A stretch of 28,911 nucleotides of DNA, taken from IMG/VR virus record IMGVR_UViG_3300021138_001229, positions 1-28,911 of that record; one strand, written 5' to 3'. Made by a program: the position numbers and the translations under genes. Below are positions 1 to 7,502 of this stretch, piece by piece (the first letter of the stretch is position 1; each line of letters begins with the position of its first letter). The notes below the pieces were generated by a model, which was given only the letters and a program-made list of their open reading frames with translations, ran no database searches and was not told the origin of the DNA. Source of the DNA: a virus.

Positions 1-1
1 A

Positions 2-259
2 GTAAGAGTATGTCGCATAGTTGATCGCAAAGAAATGTCTGTAAACGAACTTACTGGCTGGATTAAGCGAGGCTGTAATCTAAAAGACAACTATCGACAC
101 GATCCTACTATCTATTCCTTTACTAATATCAATACTAACGAAACTGTTACCGCTACTAAACGAGAAATGATTGAGCGATACAATTTGGATCAAAGTGCTA
201 TGAGTAGAGTGTTGAACGGAAAGTTAAAATCTACTAAGGGCTGGTCTTTAACTTTGTAA
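2..259 (+). CDS. Homing endonuclease, C-terminal part (5' end outside window)
   Basis: The frame is open from the first bases of the window, so this is the 3' end of a longer gene; the ATG at 35 is internal. The visible segment reads CRIVDRKEMSVNELTGWIKRG, then a C-terminal helix-turn-helix block (about TATKREMIERYNLDQSAMSRV, NGKLKSTKGWSL). This is the type of NUMOD1-like DNA-recognition tail found behind HNH or GIY-YIG nuclease domains in phage homing endonucleases. The catalytic domain is not in the window, so its class cannot be told. The gene is on the opposite strand to its neighbours and its stop lies inside the 3' end of the exonuclease gene (12 bp convergent overlap), the arrangement also seen for the endonucleases at 10950 and 13838. 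Confidence 0.72.
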   Translation, partial: VRVCRIVDRKEMSVNELTGWIKRGCNLKDNYRHDPTIYSFTNINTNETVTATKREMIERYNLDQSAMSRVLNGKLKSTKGWSLTL

Positions 260-1249
260 CGATCCGGTGTAGCACTTGTTAAGCCAGTTACCAAACGACT
301 CTGCGTTTTCGCTGACCTTATTGAGCTCGTATTTTCCACAGAACTGTAAAAATCTTACGCCTACTTGCCCAACATCTTTGTGACTTACTTGTTCACGAAT
401 TGCTGTGTCTATTACTAGTTTAACATCTTCAGGTTGTGCTGTCAAGTCTACTAACATACGATTCCGTTCATAGTCATCTAATACACGATGTTCTACACCA
501 TCGGGATCAACCCAACGCTGTAACATCATATTGTTCCAATTATATCCTTGTTTAGTGCGATCTTCAAATGCTTCCATAAGTCCTATTTTGTTTTTGGTAC
601 CTTTTGTACGAACTCCAGGAAATGCGGAAAAAACATTATCAGTCGGGTCGCCTCTAACTATTTTTTCAAAAAGCAACCATTCCGGATTGGGTATTGTCTT
701 AGGTTCTTTAGTTTTTTTGTCGATGACTGGTCGACCTTTCGCATCAAATATTCCCTCTACTGTTATCAATTCGTCAGTAATGCCATTGTACTGTTTGACA
801 TTTTCTGCTAATAACTGTACGAAATCTGTGTCACTGCTTATAATTACGTGTTCATCTTGTGGATGTAAAGCAATCCACCTTGCTATAATATCATCAGCTT
901 CGGCTGTGGCACAGCGTATTACACTACAGTTTGTTTTTTCAGAAAGATATTTAGTTAAAGCGTCAAACGTTTCCCAAAACATTTTATCTTCTTCTTGTTC
1001 GGCTTCTGTTAATGCTTGTCTTGCCACAGTACGATTAGCTTTATAAGGCTTGTAAACATCTTTACGCCAACTGCGTCCTTCTAAGGCAAAAACCACATGA
1101 TCTGCTTCAAATCTACGGGCCATTTTGTTAGCCGCCATTAGTGTTACATGAAGGGCAAATCCTACTTTTTCCCAAGTATCACTAGCACGAAAAGCACCGT
1201 GTCTAGCTCTAAAGAACAGATTAGCAGTATCAATCAGCACGTATTTCAT
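248..1249 (-). CDS. rnh: 5'-3' exonuclease / RNase H (T4 Rnh-like, FEN family)
   Basis: This is a flap-endonuclease-family nuclease that in T4 removes RNA primers and short flaps from Okazaki fragments. The acidic metal-binding residues are in the expected order: D7 in VLIDTANLFF, E57 in the FALEGRSWRK segment followed by the YKPYKANR helical-arch residues, E117/D119/D120 in AEADDII, D140/D142 in SSDTDF, and D201/D204 in GDPTDNV ahead of the helix-hairpin-helix PGVRTKG. At 333 aa it is slightly longer than T4 Rnh (about 305 aa). It starts with ATG and lies 7 bp after the SGNH-like gene, so it is probably the last gene of that operon. Its last codons overlap the antisense endonuclease gene, so the C-terminal tail (about residues 325-333) may have been altered by that insertion. 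Confidence 0.9.
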   Translation of the reverse strand: MKYVLIDTANLFFRARHGAFRASDTWEKVGFALHVTLMAANKMARRFEADHVVFALEGRSWRKDVYKPYKANRTVARQALTEAEQEEDKMFWETFDALTKYLSEKTNCSVIRCATAEADDIIARWIALHPQDEHVIISSDTDFVQLLAENVKQYNGITDELITVEGIFDAKGRPVIDKKTKEPKTIPNPEWLLFEKIVRGDPTDNVFSAFPGVRTKGTKNKIGLMEAFEDRTKQGYNWNNMMLQRWVDPDGVEHRVLDDYERNRMLVDLTAQPEDVKLVIDTAIREQVSHKDVGQVGVRFLQFCGKYELNKVSENAESFGNWLNKCYTGSLQS

Positions 1250-1256
1250 ATAAGCC

Positions 1257-1835
1257 TTAAATTAATTTGTTAGCAACAATGTATTGTAACATAAAACGAT
1301 TAAAAAAGCTATGTGCATCTCTACCAAAATGACGTGAATTGGGAGCAACTGTGTCTATTTTATTGGCATTTAAGATATTTGAATAGGTCATAGTTGGATT
1401 ATAAGGTTCGATAAAATTTACTCCCCAATTATATCGATTGATATTAATACCAAAACATTCTTCACTATTTAAAAAAACATGTCGTATATCTGCTTCTTTA
1501 AGCAATTGATGAAATTTATAAATGTCTTCGTGTTCTGACGATTCATTTTCAAAATTACACCATTGTATTATAACTAATTTATTTTGATTTTGATTTTGAT
1601 GAATCCATTCCTGTGTATCATTAATAACTTTAGTGTTAGTGTTACTTTCTATCACTCCACAGTGAAATCCCGATCTTAATGCTACACTTAATAATTTACC
1701 CCAACTCACTGCCAAATTATGTGGATGTGGCAAATGCCCTAAATGAACTAACCCAGGATCTTGATAAGCAAAACTATATTGATTAACAGCTTCGGCTGCT
1801 CCAGCATGACTACTACCGTTCACATATAACATCAT
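1257..1835 (-). CDS. SGNH/GDSL-hydrolase-like phage protein
   Basis: The 192-aa protein opens with YVNGSSHAGAAEA, resembling SGNH block I with the nucleophilic serine, and ends with HFGRDAHSFFNRFM, resembling the block V Asp-x-x-His pair. Between them are SWGKLLSVALRSG and a GVIESNTNT segment that could be the Asn-containing block, then the strand LVIIQWCNF. This order fits small phage SGNH-like proteins often found near sugar genes, which may act as esterases or acyl-transferring enzymes on glycans. The assignment rests on motif order only. The ATG overlaps the stop of the upstream cytidylyltransferase-like gene by 4 bp (ATGA), so translation is coupled. The start has two Met codons in a row; either could be used. 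Confidence 0.5.
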   Translation of the reverse strand: MMLYVNGSSHAGAAEAVNQYSFAYQDPGLVHLGHLPHPHNLAVSWGKLLSVALRSGFHCGVIESNTNTKVINDTQEWIHQNQNQNKLVIIQWCNFENESSEHEDIYKFHQLLKEADIRHVFLNSEECFGININRYNWGVNFIEPYNPTMTYSNILNANKIDTVAPNSRHFGRDAHSFFNRFMLQYIVANKLI

Positions 1836-2308
1836 TTTTGTTTAAGTAGCCTTTCAGTTTCAGCTTCTGCCACACGTTTACGTAAACTGCTTGAACTAAA
1901 ACTGTGATCTCGGCCATTAAATATTAATTCAATGCCACGGTGGTAACACTCATGCATTCCGGTAAAATCTTTATCTTGATATTCTACACCTAAAATACGA
2001 ACGTTTACTGGCAATATTAAAAGTAAATCAACTAAGTCTTGTTCTGTTTGATATACTACAACTTCGTCTACATATCGACAGGCCGCTAACTGTATTTGAC
2101 GTTCTACAATACTTTGTACTGGAGGATTTTTAGTATCGGGTCTATTGATAGTTGGATCTGTTTGTAAACCAGCAATTAAATAATCACAGTGATTTTTAGC
2201 TTCGGCTAGCATGGCTACATGTCCAGCATGGAATAAATCCCATGCGCTAAATGTAATACCAATTTTTTTGCCTTCTGCTGTTAATTCTTTAATTTTATTA
2301 AATATCAT
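1832..2308 (-). CDS. Cytidylyltransferase-like nucleotidyltransferase (TagD/HldE-C type)
   Basis: A 158-aa single-domain nucleotidyltransferase of the HxGH superfamily: FSAWDLFHAGHVAML (HAGH at residues 27-30) is the nucleotide-binding signature, and the SSSSLRKRV segment near residue 140 corresponds to the second ISTTxIxxR-type motif. Length fits the glycerol-3-phosphate cytidylyltransferase or ADP-heptose/FAD synthetase-like family. Such enzymes join a phosphorylated small molecule to CTP or ATP, giving an activated precursor for a surface polymer. The substrate cannot be read from sequence. It is coupled to both neighbours (TAATG upstream, ATGA downstream), pairing it with the SGNH-like protein. 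Confidence 0.8.
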   Translation of the reverse strand: MIFNKIKELTAEGKKIGITFSAWDLFHAGHVAMLAEAKNHCDYLIAGLQTDPTINRPDTKNPPVQSIVERQIQLAACRYVDEVVVYQTEQDLVDLLLILPVNVRILGVEYQDKDFTGMHECYHRGIELIFNGRDHSFSSSSLRKRVAEAETERLLKQK

Positions 2309-2685
2309 TAACTGACCTCACTAAATCCATCGCCTACATCACGGCTTTTAACCACACGATTATTCATTGCTTCGTATTGTTCATAAGTTTCTAAAACAAC
2401 ATTTCTACAAACTGCTGTAAACCAACGATCGACAATGTCAGCATCTGTATCTCTAGGATCCATTTGGTATCCGTGCCTTACTAAGTCTGCTACAAATTTA
2501 TCATTCCAGTCTAATTCAAATGATCCATTCTGCATGTCATTAGGATCAATTTCCATACTGATAATATTAACGTATGCTTCACCTTTTTCTGTGGCAATTT
2601 CCTTGGCAGTTTTTTCTTTAGGTTTGGGTGTTTCTGTAATTCTAACTGTTGTTGGTTTCTTTTTAAATATATCTAATAGTCCCAT
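2308..2685 (-). CDS. Conserved phage protein of unknown function (125 aa)
   Basis: It begins MGLLDIFKKKPTTVRI, a short amphipathic or basic segment, followed by a charged linker KPKEKTAKEIATEKGE. The folded part is acidic and aromatic (SFELDWNDKFVADLVRHGY, then DIVDRWFTAVCRNVVLETYEQ). I know this pattern from T4-like marine phages, where it has no assigned role. No catalytic motif or membrane segment is visible. An AAGGA ribosome-binding site sits 8 nt before the ATG at 2685, and the stop overlaps the next start as TAATG. Confidence 0.75.
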   Translation of the reverse strand: MGLLDIFKKKPTTVRITETPKPKEKTAKEIATEKGEAYVNIISMEIDPNDMQNGSFELDWNDKFVADLVRHGYQMDPRDTDADIVDRWFTAVCRNVVLETYEQYEAMNNRVVKSRDVGDGFSEVS

Positions 2686-2686
2686 T

Positions 2687-2923
2687 TCATTTTCCTTTTA
2701 ATAACCATATCATGTGTTCAACACTACTGTGATATTTTGTTTCATAAACAGGCTCGCCCGGGCCAGTCCACATGGCTACGCCTTTGTATGCCCAGCAGAA
2801 CCATAACCGTTGACCTGACAAGCTACAGCGTTTAGGCCACCATATGTATTGTACTTGCCATTTGGCACGTGTACACCAATGCCAATCTCCATCTATTTCT
2901 GCACGTGGGCTTGGCATCGGCAT
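2687..2923 (-). CDS. Small tryptophan-rich conserved phage protein
   Basis: 78 aa from the ATG at 2923, chosen because it forms a TGATG junction with the stop of the upstream zinc-ribbon gene; a TTG three codons earlier is possible but less likely. It has about nine Trp residues and positively charged aromatic patches (WHWCTRAKWQVQYIWWPKRC, then MWTGPGEPVYETKY and a C-terminal MIWLLKGK). No signal peptide or enzyme motif is seen. The aromatic and basic composition could suit nucleic-acid or protein contact, but that is a guess. Confidence 0.65.
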   Translation of the reverse strand: MPMPSPRAEIDGDWHWCTRAKWQVQYIWWPKRCSLSGQRLWFCWAYKGVAMWTGPGEPVYETKYHSSVEHMIWLLKGK

Positions 2924-3141
2924 CAATAACAACTCCCAGGTTGTCCAGGTTCATTGCTGTTGGTACAGGTTAATCTATGATCTGTAGCTCGTGGGCAACG
3001 CTTGTTACCACAATCTGGACACAGTATCATGCGTTGTGCCAACCAGGGCCATCCACGTTCGTCTGTTTTATCTTTAAGACACATATGACAGTTACCACAG
3101 TTGTCGGCATTGATTCTGTCTTCAGTGGTAAATGTGGTCAT
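2923..3141 (-). CDS. Small zinc-ribbon protein downstream of queE
   Basis: 72 aa. The start at 3141 is preferred because its ATG overlaps the queE stop (TAATG); an ATG four codons earlier would be the alternative. It has at least three cysteine groups: CGNCHMC, CPDCGNKRC and later single cysteines (RLTCTNS, GSCY). The first two CxxC-type knuckles should bind one zinc. The product resembles uncharacterised zinc-ribbon proteins of T4-like marine phages. Placement after queE suggests co-expression with deazaguanine synthesis, not a shown role in it. Confidence 0.7.
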   Translation of the reverse strand: MTTFTTEDRINADNCGNCHMCLKDKTDERGWPWLAQRMILCPDCGNKRCPRATDHRLTCTNSNEPGQPGSCY

Positions 3142-4001
3142 TAGGTACCCCATTCGTTCTTAAAAAGCGGAACCTGAAGTCTATCACTGTATCTCCAACC
3201 ACGTTTCATGGCTGCCCCGGCTACATTACGTGCGTTAAGCGTGTATACACTTTCGACACCGCCTACTGGCATTAGATAAACTGGTCCTCGAAATCCCGCC
3301 GCCCGATAAGCACCTACCGCGCACTCTGCGTCGGCAACATCTTGCTGTGTTGCTACTACAAATTTGAGATATGTTGTACCAACTTCTTCATATTCACAAA
3401 CGATTTCGGGCTTAATTGCTTCTTCCCAACGTTCACCTGATCCAGGCAACTTTGCACTGACACTAAAAGTTACTTCGTTGGGATAGCCAATACCATCTAA
3501 TTGCCAATTAGTCAAAAAGTTTTTAAATTCTTCTGACAATTTTTGTGTACCATTTGTTTCAAATGTAATTTCTTTAAGACCTGCCATGATTGGATGCTCT
3601 AATAGATCTGGATAAGCTCGTTGCCATCCCAACAATGGTTCGCCGCCGGTTATGACTAAATGCTCATCGCACCATTCGTTATGTGGCAATATTTCCATGA
3701 TACGATTGGCAATAGCATCTGTTTCTAACATTGGACTTAGGTCCTTAAAGTCAGGATGCCAACTCGCATAACTGTCGCAGCCAGTTGAGACCAATGGAAG
3801 ACTTTCATATTTTGGATAAGGATACAATGAATGTATCGCGGCAAGATCATCTGCTTCAGTACTTAACATAGGCCTTTCCATACCAAACCCGGCGCATTTA
3901 AAATTACAGCCAAAAGTTCTTAGGAATACACTAGGCACTCCCATATATCTGCCCTCACCTTGAATACTATAAAATAATTCTGCTACTTTAATTTTACTCA
4001 T
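3141..4001 (-). CDS. queE: 7-carboxy-7-deazaguanine (CDG) synthase, radical SAM
   Basis: Converts 6-carboxy-tetrahydropterin, the QueD product, into CDG, the third step from GTP toward 7-deazaguanine bases. The N-terminus has the QueE signature FYSIQGEGRYMGVPSVFLR with G15-E16-G17, then GCNFKC. The SAM-binding segment ITGGEPLLGW follows near residues 117-126, with the partial TIM-barrel behind it (ITFETNGTQ; FSVSAKLPGSGE). The cluster ligands look unusual: C32 and C36 are CX3C, but the next cysteine is C75 (GCDSYASW), giving CX3CX38C with an insertion. At 286 aa it is longer than the usual 210-240. It overlaps the MazG-like gene by 8 bp and is coupled to the zinc-ribbon gene. Confidence 0.85.
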   Translation of the reverse strand: MSKIKVAELFYSIQGEGRYMGVPSVFLRTFGCNFKCAGFGMERPMLSTEADDLAAIHSLYPYPKYESLPLVSTGCDSYASWHPDFKDLSPMLETDAIANRIMEILPHNEWCDEHLVITGGEPLLGWQRAYPDLLEHPIMAGLKEITFETNGTQKLSEEFKNFLTNWQLDGIGYPNEVTFSVSAKLPGSGERWEEAIKPEIVCEYEEVGTTYLKFVVATQQDVADAECAVGAYRAAGFRGPVYLMPVGGVESVYTLNARNVAGAAMKRGWRYSDRLQVPLFKNEWGT

Positions 4002-4266
4002 ATATTTTTGACCATTTACGTAGTTTGTTAAATTTATTTTGTTTTGCTATAGTTAATTCTAATTCTGATACAACACCATGATCTTTTAGTAAATCAATCA
4101 TAGCTACTACATCTCCGATTTCTTTTACTAGATTTTCACGTTGTGTGCCTGTGCCATTTAGATATTGATTGTCTAAACCAAAACGTCTACACTTACTGAT
4201 ATTCTGTATAACTTCAGCACATTCTTCTTGTAATATATCTAGTATCTCAGTTATTTTATTATTCAA
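3994..4266 (-). CDS. MazG-like nucleotide pyrophosphohydrolase
   Basis: All-alpha NTP pyrophosphatase that would hydrolyse (d)NTPs to monophosphates. The metal site is EExxE (E14, E15, E18 in LQEECAEVIQ) plus ExxD (E49, D52 in VKEIGDVVAMIDLL). I start it at the TTG at 4266: it overlaps the phosphoribosyltransferase stop as TTGA, has GGAAG just upstream, and gives a normal 90-aa domain. Another TTG at 4305 would extend it by 13 residues inside the upstream gene. It sits between a phosphoribosyltransferase and queE, so it belongs to a nucleotide-metabolism operon. Confidence 0.8.
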   Translation of the reverse strand: MNNKITEILDILQEECAEVIQNISKCRRFGLDNQYLNGTGTQRENLVKEIGDVVAMIDLLKDHGVVSELELTIAKQNKFNKLRKWSKIYE

Positions 4267-4799
4267 TTCTTCCACCAATCTTCCCAGGGAAATATGATCC
4301 AACAATCTTCATCTGCTTTGTTTATTGTAACAGAAGAATATGTAATGTCAAGTTCAGACTTACTCGATTCATTATCATAAAGCACAGCTACTCTTACATT
4401 ATGTCCCCAAATTTCATCAATCCAACGAGGATCATAAGGTAAACAGCTTGACTTCCAATCTTCTTTAATCCAGTTCAGTGTTGCTCCGGAATCATTTATA
4501 TCATCTACAATAAGAATTTGCTTGCGCTCGTCTCCTGACGCCGCAGTATCGTCTACAGTATATCCAAAAGCATCTGAAGCTAGAGCACAATTACTGACAG
4601 TATCACCACCATCACGTAAACTTACGTCTAAACTAATCATCTTAACTCCTAAATATTGACTTATTAACACAGCAGGAGTAAGTCCACCTCTACCAATGCC
4701 TACAATATAATCAGGTCTCCAAAAATCTTTTGTAATTTGTCTAATGATTTCTTGGCAATGATTTTCAACATCTTGCCAGCTTAGAAATATTTTTTTCAT
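4263..4799 (-). CDS. Purine-type phosphoribosyltransferase
   Basis: A type I PRTase of 178 aa. The PRPP-binding signature ILIVDDINDSGATL (D99-D100) is intact, and the PPi loop region YIVGIGRGGLTPAVLIS is in place near residues 31-46. The fold is closest to xanthine/guanine or hypoxanthine phosphoribosyltransferases, which form a nucleotide from a base and PRPP. The base is unknown. It is the first gene of the operon running to the exonuclease: a consensus sigma70 promoter lies upstream and the leader ends in AGGA, 7 nt before the ATG. The region around residues 60-90 (DGGDTVSN to TAASGDERK) is less typical of the family. Confidence 0.78.
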   Translation of the reverse strand: MKKIFLSWQDVENHCQEIIRQITKDFWRPDYIVGIGRGGLTPAVLISQYLGVKMISLDVSLRDGGDTVSNCALASDAFGYTVDDTAASGDERKQILIVDDINDSGATLNWIKEDWKSSCLPYDPRWIDEIWGHNVRVAVLYDNESSKSELDITYSSVTINKADEDCWIIFPWEDWWKN

Positions 4800-4808
4800 G
4801 TTGTTTCC

Positions 4809-4845
4809 TATAGATAGTGTATTTAGATATTATAAACTATCTATA
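4809..4845. repeat. 10-bp inverted repeat bracketing the -10 (possible operator)
   Basis: TATAGATAGT (4809-4818) and ACTATCTATA (4836-4845) are exact reverse complements, with arm centres 27 bp apart. The -10 hexamer lies between them; one arm is in the promoter spacer and the other just downstream of the expected start site. Since one arm is not transcribed, a DNA-level site such as an operator for a dimeric protein is more likely than an RNA hairpin. Confidence 0.6.
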
Positions 4846-4857
4846 GAAATTTGTCAA
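4829..4857 (-). promoter_or_regulatory. Consensus sigma70 promoter for the phosphoribosyltransferase-queE-rnh operon
   Basis: Read on the minus strand, TTGACA (4852-4857) and TATAAT (4829-4834) are both perfect and are separated by 17 bp. Transcription should start near 4822, giving a leader of about 22 nt that contains AGGA. The -35 overlaps the stop codon of the epimerase gene upstream, so the operon boundary is compact. Confidence 0.85.
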
Positions 4858-5744
4858 CTTAATATTTGCCGAATTCCTGCTTCAAAACTCATAGGTTCAT
4901 AATCGGGCATTAGACTTCTGAGTTTAGAAATATCTGGGCGACGATTAGCCACTGATCCGGGCAAACTTGGTAGTTGTTCAAAATTAGCATCAGGATGACC
5001 AAGTTCTTTGGCAATAACTTTCACAGCATCACCAATAGTGATTTCTCTATCGTTACCGATATTGACCAATTGTCTATTTACATTTTCGGCAATGTATATA
5101 GAAGCGGAAATAGCGTCGCTTACGTGACAAAATGAACGTGTTTCCTGTGCGCCAATAACACTGAAAATACCACTACGTATTTTAGTAATTTGGTCACCTA
5201 AGAAATGCCCTTGTTTACTATTTTCACCATAGACATTGAAATAACGTAACATAACATATGGTAAGTTACTATTAGCCAAATAGTTTTCGCTGGTAATTTT
5301 AGCAAGTCTATAACTCCATCGAGCGTTGTGTATGTCTTTAACAACGACGTCTGTGTTTTCTGGTACTGGGCTAACAGGATCATCTGCTACTACCTCAGAA
5401 CTTGAAGCATATACTAATCGTTTTAAATTCCCGCATTTACGAGCAAAATTAAAAACATTTAAATCACAAACAAAATTATTTTCCAATACCTTATTAGGCA
5501 TTTTGTAAAAGTTAGTAGTACCATTAATAGCACCATAATGGTATATGTAATCAAAATCTGTTGGTAGTTGATTTAACTCATCTACATTATTCAAATCAAT
5601 TCTAAACCATTCATCGCAAGATGGAATAGTGTTACTGCGACTATGATTATCTACAGCATAAATTATGTGTCCAGCTTCTTTTAACTGACGACAAAATTCA
5701 GTGCCTAATAATCCGCTAGCGCCTGTTACTAGTATTTTACTCAT
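4854..5744 (-). CDS. NAD-dependent epimerase/dehydratase (extended SDR)
   Basis: 296-aa extended SDR acting on nucleotide sugars. The NAD-binding GxxGxxG motif is GASGLLG (residues 8-14), the catalytic Ser lies in YASSSEVV (about 112-119), and the YxxxK pair is Y145/K149 in WSYRLAKIT. The C-terminal RYFNVYGE and SFCHVSDA segments are typical of UDP-glucose 4-epimerase or related dehydratases. The exact sugar cannot be told. It ends the six-gene sugar operon (ATGA overlap with the dehydrogenase gene upstream). Its stop coincides with the promoter of the next operon. Confidence 0.85.
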   Translation of the reverse strand: MSKILVTGASGLLGTEFCRQLKEAGHIIYAVDNHSRSNTIPSCDEWFRIDLNNVDELNQLPTDFDYIYHYGAINGTTNFYKMPNKVLENNFVCDLNVFNFARKCGNLKRLVYASSSEVVADDPVSPVPENTDVVVKDIHNARWSYRLAKITSENYLANSNLPYVMLRYFNVYGENSKQGHFLGDQITKIRSGIFSVIGAQETRSFCHVSDAISASIYIAENVNRQLVNIGNDREITIGDAVKVIAKELGHPDANFEQLPSLPGSVANRRPDISKLRSLMPDYEPMSFEAGIRQILS

Positions 5745-6514
5745 TTTGTTAAACCTTTGTTATCTTCTTGTACAGCATCAATCATAGAATAGTTCAATCC
5801 AAGATTTTTTACTAAGTTAGCCCAAGCACTAGTGTCTTTTGGTAAACAGTGTCCACCAAAACCACGTAAATTTTCATTACACATTAAGTAAGCTGGATTA
5901 AAACATTCACGTTTAATAATAGCATTATAGACATTATCATAACTGACACCTAATGCTTTACAAACATCATAGGCAATGTTAGCAAAAATAATCTGTACAC
6001 TATGATTAACATTATTGAAATATTTGATAACTTCAGATTCTGCGGGCTTAACACAAGCTACATTCTTTGGCAAATTGCCATGTATTGCTTTAACTATAAT
6101 ATAGTCTTCTTCTCTATGACTACCAATGACTAGTAGGTCATGGTTATACATAAAGTCAGCTAGAGCTGTTTTAGCACGTAAAAATTCTGGAACTGAACAT
6201 ATACGTAAGTTAGGATATTGTGCTGATAATTTATCGCTAGTGCCTGGAACTACTGTACTTTTAATACCAATCAATCCTTTATATCCAGCTTGATTTAATT
6301 CATCAATGACTTTTTCTACAATACTAGTATCGCAGTCGCCGTTGTCTGCTTGATTAGTTGGTACACAGATGAAAACACACTCTGTGTCTAATACATCGTT
6401 TAATGTAGATCCTTCGTAAGCTGGATCAAAAAAACTCATTGTGTGGCCTAAATGATTTAAACCTTCATAAACTGCTTTTCCTACTGTGCCTTTTCCTATA
6501 AGACCAATTTTCAT
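5741..6514 (-). CDS. Short UDP-glucose/GDP-mannose dehydrogenase-like protein
   Basis: Members oxidise a nucleotide hexose to its uronic acid with two NAD+. The protein has the N-terminal Rossmann motif IGKGTVGKA, STVVPGT (86-92), E110 in SVPEFLRA, the Lys in SEVIKYFNN (K164) and the nucleophilic Cys in GFGGHCLPKD (C223). All core catalytic positions are therefore present. It is only 257 aa against roughly 390-450 for the family and stops soon after the central domain, so the C-terminal UDP-binding domain is missing. It may be a minimal active form or work with a partner. ATGA overlaps couple it to both neighbours. Confidence 0.8.
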   Translation of the reverse strand: MKIGLIGKGTVGKAVYEGLNHLGHTMSFFDPAYEGSTLNDVLDTECVFICVPTNQADNGDCDTSIVEKVIDELNQAGYKGLIGIKSTVVPGTSDKLSAQYPNLRICSVPEFLRAKTALADFMYNHDLLVIGSHREEDYIIVKAIHGNLPKNVACVKPAESEVIKYFNNVNHSVQIIFANIAYDVCKALGVSYDNVYNAIIKRECFNPAYLMCNENLRGFGGHCLPKDTSAWANLVKNLGLNYSMIDAVQEDNKGLTK

Positions 6515-7098
6515 AAATATTCCTCAAATGATAATTCTTTACAACTACTTGTGGTAGTTTCTGCCGTATCTACAATTTCGCAAGCAACAACTCGGGGGTC
6601 TAAATAATCTAGATTTGAATCGTATGGTGCTACCATTTTTGTTCTAACACGAACAGGATGTACGATATTTACCGTAGTTTCAGTGCCCTTAAAAAAATCT
6701 CTGGCACCTTCCCATAAATTATGTAGTGCGGCTTTACTGGCAGAATACAACATATAATTTTTTTTACCAGACTTGTAAGATGAACTGCCCACCATTACAA
6801 TTTTAATAGGTTTTCTTTCAAAGTGTAGATAATGATTAATAATAAACCAATTTGGCGTAAAATTAACATTCATCATTTTATAAACATTTTCGTGATTATC
6901 GCCAAATATACCAGCACAATTTATTATAATATCTGGATCCATTTCAATTAGAGTTTTTGTAATTTTATCACCAAATCTAACATCTAAGAAATCAAGGTCT
7001 CTTGCTGCCGGACAGACATTATACCCTCTGTCTAGTAGTTCAGAGACTACGTGCTTTCCTATGTCGCCAGTGGCTCCAAAAATTATAACATTTTTCAT
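6511..7098 (-). CDS. Short-chain dehydrogenase/reductase (classical SDR)
   Basis: 195 aa with the cofactor loop FGATGDIGKH (7-16), NCAG (60-63), the Ser cluster VGSSSYK (about 104-109) and the YxxxK pair Y118/K122 in YSASKAAL. The HPVRVRT segment after the catalytic site matches the SDR PG-type turn. The protein is short and would be a ketoreductase or sugar-modifying reductase. Within the sugar operon it probably reduces or epimerises a keto-sugar intermediate. TAATG and ATGA overlaps link it to the cupin and dehydrogenase genes. Confidence 0.8.
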   Translation of the reverse strand: MKNVIIFGATGDIGKHVVSELLDRGYNVCPAARDLDFLDVRFGDKITKTLIEMDPDIIINCAGIFGDNHENVYKMMNVNFTPNWFIINHYLHFERKPIKIVMVGSSSYKSGKKNYMLYSASKAALHNLWEGARDFFKGTETTVNIVHPVRVRTKMVAPYDSNLDYLDPRVVACEIVDTAETTTSSCKELSFEEYL

Positions 7099-7502
7099 TA
7101 GGGTATGATTGAGTCTACTCGAATAGTATCAGTTTCATAATCTTCGCCACCACGTGGGCCTTCGGCAAACGCAATGAATGTACAACCTTCTTCGCCGGCT
7201 TTCATAGCGTGAATTTCTAATGGATCACTTATAATAAAGTCACCAGGCATAGCAAAAAATATTTCTACTGGTTTGGATTTATCAACTGGTTGACTATAAT
7301 AAGTTAACTTTCCAGAAATCACATAAGTGTATTGAATAGTTTTATTGTGATAATGATTGCCACGCACAGCTCCTGGTGTATTGGTAATGATACAACCATG
7401 ATTGATAGATTTTTTATAAAAGATATCAATGATAGTTCCACGCGGATCGCAGTGGGCGCCTAAACCTTCTTCTTTGTTTTCGTTAATATTGTAGTATCTC
7501 AT
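7098..7502 (-). CDS. Cupin, dTDP-keto-sugar isomerase/epimerase-like
   Basis: 134-aa single cupin. The first cupin motif is AVRGNHYHNKTIQYTYVISG (H50, H52), and the second is around PGDFIISDPLEIHAMKA. Overall it resembles RmlC-like or FdtA/WxcM-type enzymes, which isomerise or epimerise dTDP-4-keto-6-deoxy sugars, and less so metal-dependent oxygenases. The C-terminal GPRGGEDYETDT is seen in phage members of this group. ATGA overlap with the methyltransferase gene upstream and a 1-bp overlap with the SDR gene downstream. Confidence 0.72.
   Translation of the reverse strand: MRYYNINENKEEGLGAHCDPRGTIIDIFYKKSINHGCIITNTPGAVRGNHYHNKTIQYTYVISGKLTYYSQPVDKSKPVEIFFAMPGDFIISDPLEIHAMKAGEEGCTFIAFAEGPRGGEDYETDTIRVDSIIP

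Noticed and set aside
531-1046. Plus-strand frame opposite the exonuclease gene.
   Set aside because: The exonuclease motifs on the minus strand are complete; this is a shadow.
4263-4799. Phosphoribosyltransferase as a possible QueC substitute.
   Set aside because: Its PRPP motif is clear and there is no QueC SGGxDS motif or zinc cysteines.
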